From: Bacteroidota bacterium
GTDB lineage: Bacteria > Bacteroidota > Bacteroidia > Palsa-948
Length of the DNA stretch: 32,231 nt
Reading direction: 5' to 3'
Assembly (NCBI GenBank): GCA_023251675.1
Contig: JAHEYJ010000022.1
Location: 1 to 32,231 of the forward strand
Shown here: positions 16,534 to 23,299 of the stretch, piece after piece
Position numbering within the stretch: position 1 is the first letter of the stretch
Layout: each line of letters begins with the position of its first letter
Position numbers and translations under genes: made by a program
The notes under the pieces: model-generated
Database searches by the model: none
Told to the model about the DNA's origin: nothing
The model's input: the letters and a program-made list of their open reading frames with translations, nothing else

Positions 16534-16599
16534 GTATTGGGTATCAGGAATCAGGTATCGAGAGGATCAGGTGCAAGGCTGTTTCCCTATACCCAATAC
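16534..16599. repeat. Hairpin repeat in the gldB-gldC gap
   Basis: GTATTGGGTATCAGG (16534-16548) pairs with CCCTATACCCAATAC (16585-16599) at 13 of 15 positions. Inside lie further copies of the word ATCAGG. It occupies most of the 90-bp intergenic gap. Confidence 0.8.
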
Positions 16600-16614
16600 C
16601 TTATTCCTCTTCCC

Positions 16615-17682
16615 TTACGGTTTATATTTTGATTTTGATAATATCATCTGCGGATCATTCTCATTCATCAGCTGTTCCAGTGTTGTTTTCGGATTTGCTT
16701 TCATATAATCCCGCACTATTTTCCATCCGATCCAAACGCCGGTGCGCGCCGGAGATTCTTTAACAAACCCGGTAGTGAACGGGCCTTCCCCTGTGAACTT
16801 TGTAACTACGTCCACGGCCTTTGAATAGAGAAACTTATTCTGCACCAAATGTCCCCACACATCCTTTTCGTGTTCGTTGCACCAGTCCATCTGTTTTTTT
16901 GTAAAGCCGATCTTCAGGGTGTCGTTCATTTCCGGGATTAAGGCGTCTTCGAGGTAGAGGATCTTTCCCTGGTAGATCATTTCGCTGAGGAGCGATCCGC
17001 TTCGGTTCTGGTTTGGGAATTCGCGAAGCATCCAGGCGCGGGTCAGGTCAGGAACGATATATTCTTTCTGCATGGTGATCCTTACATAATCAGGGATCTG
17101 GAGCATTTCATAGAACCGGCATTTCCTGCCCAAGTATTTTTCAAGCCCGATGGCGAAGTTTGAATCCGCCGTTGCGATGGAATAATTAAAACCCGACATC
17201 ATCGCGTAAAATTTTGGAAGGGATCTTTTCGGGAAGTAATACTTATAGTGGCGCAGCACATCCGTTAGTCCCGATTCGGTTTCCGACAACCCCGTCTCTC
17301 CAAAAACATTCTGACAGGCATCAAAGGCGCTTCGCATATCCTTGTCCGTAACGAACCTCGTGATCTCTGGAATGCAGGCGCTGTCCGGTATTCCGTTCTT
17401 GCAGACAATATTTTTTACGAAGAGATCGGCAAACCCCGGGTATTTTTTCTGAAGAGCGGAAAGGTTCTGTTCAATATTTCCGGAATCGAGCGCAAAAAAA
17501 TCCCGGTCGAAACGAACGATCTTTACCGGATCAACAGGTACAGAAGAGACGTCGACCTTAAGGGGATTGTTCCCGCACGAAACGAGAAGCAAAGAGGCGA
17601 ACAATACCACCCACCACTTGAAATTCGTAATTCGGCCAATTCGTGGCGGAAGCCATCCCCTGAGGGATAATTCGTAGGACAT
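16615..17682 (-). CDS. gldB: Gliding motility lipoprotein GldB
   Basis: A 355-residue protein matching GldB, a lipoprotein needed for gliding and T9SS function in Flavobacterium. The lipobox LLVSC puts the lipidated cysteine at residue 36, followed by GNNPLKVDVSS. Family features seen include VKIVRFDRDFFALDS, the FNYSIATADSNFAIGLEKYLG region and a C-terminal YMKANPKTTLEQLM segment. The first 20 or so residues (with LSLRGWLPPRIGRI) are unusual for GldB and are encoded by an AATTCG-iterated repeat. No better start codon exists in frame before the hydrophobic core, so this start is probably used. gldC follows; nadE lies nearby on the other strand. Confidence 0.88.
   Translation of the reverse strand: MSYELSLRGWLPPRIGRITNFKWWVVLFASLLLVSCGNNPLKVDVSSVPVDPVKIVRFDRDFFALDSGNIEQNLSALQKKYPGFADLFVKNIVCKNGIPDSACIPEITRFVTDKDMRSAFDACQNVFGETGLSETESGLTDVLRHYKYYFPKRSLPKFYAMMSGFNYSIATADSNFAIGLEKYLGRKCRFYEMLQIPDYVRITMQKEYIVPDLTRAWMLREFPNQNRSGSLLSEMIYQGKILYLEDALIPEMNDTLKIGFTKKQMDWCNEHEKDVWGHLVQNKFLYSKAVDVVTKFTGEGPFTTGFVKESPARTGVWIGWKIVRDYMKANPKTTLEQLMNENDPQMILSKSKYKP
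17622..17678. repeat. AATTCG-iterated repeat at the 5' end of gldB
   Basis: Four copies of AATTCG followed by T or G (17622, 17629, 17638, 17669), plus an ATCCC-CTGA-GGGAT hairpin. The element overlaps almost exactly the codons for the first 20 residues of GldB and supplies the charged n-region of its lipoprotein signal. Confidence 0.65.
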
Positions 17683-17725
17683 TCTTAAAAATATTTCTTA
17701 ATATTGCACTCTGATTTTACAAAGG

Positions 17726-17733
17726 CAAAATTA
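17726..17733 (-). promoter_or_regulatory. Possible -7 box for gldB
   Basis: TAATTTTG on the minus strand fits TAnnTTTG, 43 bases before the gldB ATG. The nearest TTG upstream is only 15 bp away, shorter than the 18 bp of the two clearer promoters, so support is weak. Confidence 0.3.
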
Positions 17734-17762
17734 GAATCATTCACCATACAACTTATTAAAAC

Positions 17763-18584
17763 ATGAAAAAGCTATTCACAATTTCTCTTTTGTTTTTATT
17801 TTCTCTTTCAATCTTTGCACAGGACGCTAAAAGCGGGGATATGAAAAATATGCGCTTCGGCGCCACGATATTGCCCGGGCTTTTCTGGTACAAACCCGAT
17901 AACTTGCTGAAATTTTCAAATGACGGGGTGGTTGCTAAATTCGGCGTGTTGTTGAACGGAGAATATTCCTTCAGCGGAAATTTTGCTTTTGGATTTGGAT
18001 TGGGAATTGGATCCTCGGGGGGAAAAATTGATTTTACCGGCTCTTCAAAGCAAGACACAGTTCATTATTATTATAATAACGACAACGGTATTCTTTCTCT
18101 TGCTGACACCAACGGTTTAAAAGGTAAATACGAACACGTTCGTCTCATTGGCCGCACCTATAACGCCAGCTACTTTAATATTCCTCTTTCATTGAAAATG
18201 CGCACCAATGAGATCGGATACATGCGTTACTTTTTTGAGCCCCGCTTAAATATAGGGATCCGCAAAAAAGTTCGTGCCAACGACAACGATATCAGTCTCA
18301 AAACCGGTCAGTCAACCCAGCCGCCAAAAGGAATTGACATAACCAAAGACATGTCGTTCATGCGGCTATCCGTTTCGTTAAGCGCAGGAGGAGAATATTA
18401 TCTCTCCGGCTCAACCGCGCTTACTTTTTCGATCGGTTATGACTATGGATTATCGAATGTAGTAAATGGGGATTCAAAATATTTACTTAAAACACCCTAT
18501 GCCTCTTCCAGCACAACCCCCGCACCGGTTCAGCAAAAATTCACTCCGGGCGGAATTGTGCTGGCGGTGGGAATATTATTCTAA
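17763..18584 (+). CDS. Outer-membrane beta-barrel protein (PorT-like barrel family)
   Basis: A 273-residue protein with a clear signal peptide (MKKLFTISLLFLFSLSIFAQ, cleaved before or after the Gln). The rest is predicted outer-membrane barrel: alternating strands such as MRFGATILPGLFWYKP, FAFGFGLGIGSSGG and ASYFNIPLSLKMR, and a final strand ending in GIVLAVGILF with a C-terminal aromatic. It resembles the general Bacteroidota outer-membrane beta-barrel domain to which PorT belongs, but I would not call it PorT itself. It is divergent from gldB and is closed by a strong terminator, so it is probably a single-gene transcript. Specific function unknown. Confidence 0.75.
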   Translation: MKKLFTISLLFLFSLSIFAQDAKSGDMKNMRFGATILPGLFWYKPDNLLKFSNDGVVAKFGVLLNGEYSFSGNFAFGFGLGIGSSGGKIDFTGSSKQDTVHYYYNNDNGILSLADTNGLKGKYEHVRLIGRTYNASYFNIPLSLKMRTNEIGYMRYFFEPRLNIGIRKKVRANDNDISLKTGQSTQPPKGIDITKDMSFMRLSVSLSAGGEYYLSGSTALTFSIGYDYGLSNVVNGDSKYLLKTPYASSSTTPAPVQQKFTPGGIVLAVGILF

Positions 18585-18605
18585 ACAGGAACTTTTCTAA
18601 CTTTA

Positions 18606-18640
18606 ATCCCTCTCCGAAATATCGGAGAGGGATTTTTTTT
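18606..18640 (+). terminator. Intrinsic terminator of the beta-barrel gene
   Basis: A perfect 12-bp stem ATCCCTCTCCGA/TCGGAGAGGGAT with loop AATA, followed by a run of T. It lies 21 bp after the stop codon. Confidence 0.93.
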
Positions 18641-18693
18641 GCCTCACCCTGCCTGAACGGCAGACTGGCTAAATTCCTCTCCAGACGTAGAGG
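18641..18693. repeat. Palindromic repeat upstream of nadE
   Basis: Carries CCTCACCC, a CTGCC/GGCAG stem and a CCTCT/AGAGG stem. Arrangement and tail resemble the repeat family found at 11920 and in the signal-peptide regions at 25731, 26862 and 28904. It fills the space between the terminator and the nadE start. Confidence 0.6.
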
Positions 18694-18701
18694 GCCTTGT
18701 T

Positions 18702-19514
18702 ATGAAGAAACAGCAAACGATAAAATTCATTTCCCGCTGGCTGAAAACGTATTGCGAAGGATCCGGCATGAACGGGTTTGTTATAGGCGTTTCCGGTGGA
18801 ATTGATTCTGCGCTGACCTCCACGCTTTGCGCGCTTACGGGAAAGAAAGTCGTTGTGGTCAACATGCCGATCCTGCAGAACAAAACACAATTCGATCTTG
18901 CCGACAAACACATTCAATGGCTGAAGAAAAAATTCAAAAACGTTTCTTCGTACGAAGTGGATCTGACGGACACCTTTCTCCAGCTGAAAAAGGATCTTCC
19001 TGCAGAGATCCAGGACGATCACTCCATGGCCAACACACGGTCGCGCCTGCGCATGCTGGCGCTGTACACAACATCCACACACAACAAAATGCTGGTGGCG
19101 GGCACCGGGAATAAAATAGAAGATTTCGGAGTGGGATTTTTCACGAAGTACGGCGACGGAGGCGTGGACATCAGCCCGATCGCCGACCTGATGAAATCAG
19201 AAGTGTATGCGCTGGCAAAGGAACTGGGCGTGATCCCGGAAATAATTTCCGCTCCGCCGGTGGATGGGTTATGGGCGGATAACCGCACGGACGAAGACCA
19301 GATCGGCGCATCGTACGATGAGATGGAGTGGGCGATGCAACACTCAAGTCTCAAGTCTCAAGCACGTGGTGAGAGGAGCCGAACCATCTCAAGTCCCAAG
19401 TTAACAGCCCGGCAGAAAAAAGTTTTAGAAATCTTCAAACGGTTCAACAAAATGAACGAGCACAAGATGAAACCGATCCCGGTTTGTGTTATTCCGAAAA
19501 AGCTTAAAAAGTAA
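18702..19514 (+). CDS. nadE: NAD+ synthetase, ammonia-dependent type
   Basis: Amidates nicotinic acid adenine dinucleotide to NAD+ using ATP and ammonia. The 270-residue protein has the ATP-pyrophosphatase P-loop SGGIDS at 31-36, HSMANTRSRLRM (about 107-118), the AGTGNKIEDFGVGFFTKYGDGG substrate loop and DGLWADNRTDEDQIGASYDEMEWAM. No glutaminase domain is attached, so ammonia is the expected nitrogen source. Residues of about 215-233 are encoded by a repeat element inserted in frame, and the conserved end FKRFNKMNEHKMKPIPVCVIP resumes after it. nadE near gldB/gldC is a common Bacteroidota arrangement. Confidence 0.93.
   Translation: MKKQQTIKFISRWLKTYCEGSGMNGFVIGVSGGIDSALTSTLCALTGKKVVVVNMPILQNKTQFDLADKHIQWLKKKFKNVSSYEVDLTDTFLQLKKDLPAEIQDDHSMANTRSRLRMLALYTTSTHNKMLVAGTGNKIEDFGVGFFTKYGDGGVDISPIADLMKSEVYALAKELGVIPEIISAPPVDGLWADNRTDEDQIGASYDEMEWAMQHSSLKSQARGERSRTISSPKLTARQKKVLEIFKRFNKMNEHKMKPIPVCVIPKKLKK
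19342..19400. repeat. Repeat element inside nadE
   Basis: Three overlapping copies of CTCAAGT/CTCAAGC, then GTGGTGAGAGGAGCCGAACC, then CTCAAGTCCCAAG. The middle part has the GGTGAG...CGAACCA pattern of palindromic repeats normally found between genes. It adds about 19 residues to a surface loop of NadE and keeps the frame open. Confidence 0.75.
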
Positions 19515-19522
19515 AATAGAAA

Positions 19523-22261
19523 TTATTTCCCGGCCTTCTTCACCTTGAATTCCGTGCGACGGTTTTGCGCGTGTTCTTCTTCGGAGCACTCCACGCCGTT
19601 CTTGCATTTGTTCACGAGCTGGGTTTCGCCTTTACCGATAGCCGTCAGCCGTTTTTTGTCGATGCCTTTTGCGATTATATAATCCACCGCGGTCTGCGCG
19701 CGTTTTTCGGAAAGCTTCATGTTGAACTCATCCGAGCCGCGCGAATCGGTATGGGAGATCAGGTCAAGCGTAATGTCCGGGCTTGCTTTCATTACTCCAA
19801 CTACTTTATTGAGTGTGATGATGGTTTGCGGAAGAAGATTCCATTTCTGGTAGTCATAATAAACATTCTCGATAATGGTCATGGTGTTTGTCGCACTGTC
19901 TTTTTTTGCTTTTGACTGCATCTGCGATACCTTGAGCCACGGATCGTCAAAGTAAATGGTTGAAAGCGCTTTTTCGTCGGAAGGAATATACGTATACCTG
20001 AAAAATTTTCCTGATGCGGATTTAAGCGTGGCCACAATTCTTCCCCTGGAATCGGCAAGGAAAACATCCTTGAAGGAAATGGAGGGGTCGTCTTCTTTGA
20101 GGCGCACCATGTAATTCTTATCAACGGCGAGATTGATGAATTTGAAATTTCCGAAATCATCGGTCTGAGAAGAGCCAACCACGGTTCCGTTCTCATCCAC
20201 GAGGTTGATCGTCGAATTCTTTATCCGGTCTTTTCCGTTTTTATCTGCATACAGCGTTCCTTTCAGGTCTACGAGCAGCTGGCTGTCTTCCACTTTAAGA
20301 AGATCCAGCGTGTTTTTATCGGAAGAGAGGATCTGGAACTTAAACGAGCCTCCCGAACCCATGGCAATTTCTTTTCCTCCTTTGTTTGTGAAATATACTT
20401 TCTGTTTGGCGAGGGAAGGGTCGCTGGCATCGAGCGTGACCGTAAAATCCTGGTCGGGAGACAAATTCATGAAAACAAAGGAACCGAACGCATTGGTGGT
20501 GGTGGACTGAACCACATCCCCTTTGGTGTTCAGCAGGTTGATCTTTGTGTTTTCAATGGGGGTGCGGTTATCGCCTGCATACATATTTCCGGCGATAGAA
20601 AAGTTCTTAAGGGAAACATCGTCTTCAATGTACGGCGCGAGTTTAGTCAGGTCAGGCGGCAGGTTTTCAAAAATGAAAAAACCATTTTGCCCCCTTACGA
20701 TCATGCGCACCACCCGGTTCTTTGAATCGGTGAGATAATATTTTCGCTGGTTCACGAGGTTGGGATCTGACTCATCCACCTTGATCATATAGGATTGATC
20801 GGCAAACAGGTTTTCAAACCGGAAAAAACCCGACCGGTCCGTAGAGGTGGATTGCAGGATATTTCCTTTGTCGGTAAGCAGGAACACTTTTACATTCTGG
20901 GCGCCGTCATCGGTCTTGCTGCTGAGAAGTATTTTTCCGGAAACAGAAGTGATCAAACCGGAAAGCGAAAATCCATACAGGTCATCACTTCCTTTTCCTC
21001 CTGCGCGGTTGGAAGAAAAATAGCCGCCGTTATCTTCTTTAAAAATAATTCCGAAATCATCGGCGGTCGAATTGATGGGAGGCATCATATTGGTGACATT
21101 TCCCCATTTATTATCTTTCTGAATAGCAGAAAAAATATCAAGCCCGCCAAAACCGGGATGCCCGTTGGAAGAGAAGTACAAAACATTTTCAGTACCTATG
21201 TGCGGAAAGGTTTCATCGCCTTTCGTATTTACTTCCGGCCCCAGGTTTTGAGGTTCATCCCAGCCGTCCCCGTTTCGTTTGGAAACCCAGATATCGGTTC
21301 CGCCCTGCCCGCCCGGACGGTTGGAAGAAAAATATAAATACTGTCCGTCTTTTGAAAGGGAAGGATGGCCCGTTGCGTAATCGTTGCTGGAGAAAAGCAT
21401 AACGGGTTTGCTCCATCCTCCCGCGTGTTTTGTCCAATAAAGTTTTGGCTGCGCAACGGAGCTGTGCCGCTTCGTTACAGTATTATCCACTTTGGTAAAG
21501 AACATCTCGCTGTAATCGCTGTTGAAACAGGCGGGGCCGTAATGGCCGTCGCCGCTGAACTTTTCGGCGAAGAGATTCGCCTTTTCATAATAAACAGAAT
21601 CTTTTTTTACTCCGGCGGGCTGGTTCTCATACGAACTTATCTTTTCTCCTTTAGCATATACCAGCGCCAGGTAGGGATTTCCGTTCCAGTTGCTTTCAGA
21701 ATGACTTACAAGATCGCGGATCCGCTCGGTAGCGAAAACAATTCCTTCTTTATAAAATACGGGGCAAAAATCCGAGACCGGTGAATTGACATCTCCTAAA
21801 TTGTAAACCTTATAGATCGCTGGCTTGACCAGCAGCGTTTTTATTTCATCACACGCTTTTGCATACAGATCCCCTTTCATGTCGTCGGGATTCAGCGTGG
21901 AATAAACGGAGAATTGTTTTTTAGCATCGTCATACTTGTTGTTGTTCAGAAGCGCTTCGCCGTAATAATAATACATCATCGGGTCGGATGGTTTTTTAGA
22001 GACCAGCTTTGCGTAAGCATTTTCGGCTTCGGGATAATTTTTCATGATCCGGTAGCAGTCCGCCAGCTTTTTCAATGCCTCGTCATTTTTTTCAGACGCC
22101 TTTTTATAAAGAGGAATTGCTTTCGAATATTCATAGTTATTATAATACGCGTCGGCTTTTTTAACGGTGGGTTTTTTCTGCGCATAGGCGCCGTTTGCTC
22201 CCTGCCCGAGCGAACAGATGAACAGGAAAAGGAAGAAGAAGGTTTCCTTTACCCTTGCCAT
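19523..22261 (-). CDS. PorE-like OmpA-family protein (TPR, propeller, CRD, OmpA)
   Basis: A 912-residue envelope protein. I chose the ATG at 22261, followed by a signal peptide (MARVKETFFFLFLFICSLGQ, cleavage near AYAQ). Next come TPR repeats (from ADAYYNNYEYSKAIPLYKKA to about 120), a WD40-like beta-propeller with repeated LYFSSNRPGGQGGTDIWV-type blades (to about 430), three carboxypeptidase-regulatory-like domains (GSFVFMNL or GFFRFENL motifs), and a C-terminal OmpA peptidoglycan-binding domain (LISHTDSRGSDEFNMKLSEKRA). This order matches PorE of the T9SS, which has a single regulatory-like domain; here there are three. It is the last gene of the surface-protein operon, after PorP/SprF. A role in anchoring the secretion or adhesin complex to peptidoglycan is inferred. 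Confidence 0.85.
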   Translation of the reverse strand: MARVKETFFFLFLFICSLGQGANGAYAQKKPTVKKADAYYNNYEYSKAIPLYKKASEKNDEALKKLADCYRIMKNYPEAENAYAKLVSKKPSDPMMYYYYGEALLNNNKYDDAKKQFSVYSTLNPDDMKGDLYAKACDEIKTLLVKPAIYKVYNLGDVNSPVSDFCPVFYKEGIVFATERIRDLVSHSESNWNGNPYLALVYAKGEKISSYENQPAGVKKDSVYYEKANLFAEKFSGDGHYGPACFNSDYSEMFFTKVDNTVTKRHSSVAQPKLYWTKHAGGWSKPVMLFSSNDYATGHPSLSKDGQYLYFSSNRPGGQGGTDIWVSKRNGDGWDEPQNLGPEVNTKGDETFPHIGTENVLYFSSNGHPGFGGLDIFSAIQKDNKWGNVTNMMPPINSTADDFGIIFKEDNGGYFSSNRAGGKGSDDLYGFSLSGLITSVSGKILLSSKTDDGAQNVKVFLLTDKGNILQSTSTDRSGFFRFENLFADQSYMIKVDESDPNLVNQRKYYLTDSKNRVVRMIVRGQNGFFIFENLPPDLTKLAPYIEDDVSLKNFSIAGNMYAGDNRTPIENTKINLLNTKGDVVQSTTTNAFGSFVFMNLSPDQDFTVTLDASDPSLAKQKVYFTNKGGKEIAMGSGGSFKFQILSSDKNTLDLLKVEDSQLLVDLKGTLYADKNGKDRIKNSTINLVDENGTVVGSSQTDDFGNFKFINLAVDKNYMVRLKEDDPSISFKDVFLADSRGRIVATLKSASGKFFRYTYIPSDEKALSTIYFDDPWLKVSQMQSKAKKDSATNTMTIIENVYYDYQKWNLLPQTIITLNKVVGVMKASPDITLDLISHTDSRGSDEFNMKLSEKRAQTAVDYIIAKGIDKKRLTAIGKGETQLVNKCKNGVECSEEEHAQNRRTEFKVKKAGK

Positions 22262-22326
22262 ATTCAGTATGTAGTTAATGCTTTTCAAAACCAATTCAAC
22301 CTTTTTATTTCAATTCAAAATCTTTT

Positions 22327-23277
22327 TTATAAATACCGCGGCGTCATCATTTTCGTGCCAAAAATATTAATATCATATCCGAGCATTATTTCGTGACTTC
22401 CTTTTCCGGCACGCCCGATCCGGTTAGATCCGTAATCATAAGAGTAACCGACCTTCAGTTTATCGGTGATCTGAAACTGGGTCAGCAGCACCATTCCGTA
22501 TCCGCTGCGGAGAGAAAATCCCAGCCACAGCCGGTCCTTTATAAGAAAGTTGCATCCCAGGTCTATTTCCGACGGAGCTTTTGATGCGCCCTTGATCAGC
22601 ATCGTAGGATTGACAACCGTGGTTCCGACCTCAAATGCTTTGCTGACGGGAATAAAGAAATGAGTCGATTGCCTGGAAGTAGTATCGTTCACAGCGAAGT
22701 CTGAAATTTTACCGTGGTTGAGGTGAGTCATACCCAGTCCGCAGTATAATGTTCGGGAATAATAAAAGAAGCCCAGGTCGCCGGTTCCGGCGATCTTAGA
22801 AGTCCGCGAAGCTGCGTTGTTGATGTAATACGTATCGTTCAGATCTTTATAATCCATTTTGCTCCAGTCAAAAACATAATCATAGACCCCTGCCCTCAAA
22901 CCGAGCGCAAGATGTCCTTTCAGAAAACGAATCCGGTAAGCATATGAAAGCAGTACCGCGCTTGCATTCTCCGGTCCCAGCCGGTCGGAAATAATTTCAG
23001 CGCCCACGCCGATCTTCTTTTTCTTCAAAGGCATCTGGATGGAAAACGCTTTGGTGGAAGGTGATCCGGCAATACCCGTCCATTGGTCGCGGTATGTAAG
23101 AGAAGTTGCCAGCACTTCGCGGTTTCCTGCAGAGGCGGGATTGATCGCCAGCAGATTGAACATGTACTGACTGTACTGCGCATCCTGCTGGGCAAAGGCG
23201 CCAATTAAAAAGGAGAAATTAAAAAGTAAAAAAAGAATTTTAATTTTCACAGAGGCTTTATGTTTTTTAATTTTCAT
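22327..23277 (-). CDS. PorP/SprF family T9SS outer-membrane protein
   Basis: A 316-residue outer-membrane barrel of the PorP/SprF family. It has a signal peptide ending in GAFAQ, then the hallmark start QDAQYSQYMFNLLAINPASAGNRE, later YRDQWTGI and a C-terminal barrel ending in EIMLGYDINIF with final ...TPRYL. In this family each member usually serves the type B T9SS substrate encoded just upstream, as SprF does for SprB. Here the gene starts 22 bp after the Ig-repeat type B protein and is followed by the PorE-like gene, which fits that partnership. Confidence 0.92.
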   Translation of the reverse strand: MKIKKHKASVKIKILFLLFNFSFLIGAFAQQDAQYSQYMFNLLAINPASAGNREVLATSLTYRDQWTGIAGSPSTKAFSIQMPLKKKKIGVGAEIISDRLGPENASAVLLSYAYRIRFLKGHLALGLRAGVYDYVFDWSKMDYKDLNDTYYINNAASRTSKIAGTGDLGFFYYSRTLYCGLGMTHLNHGKISDFAVNDTTSRQSTHFFIPVSKAFEVGTTVVNPTMLIKGASKAPSEIDLGCNFLIKDRLWLGFSLRSGYGMVLLTQFQITDKLKVGYSYDYGSNRIGRAGKGSHEIMLGYDINIFGTKMMTPRYL

Positions 23278-23299
23278 TTTTTACTTGATACTTTATTCG

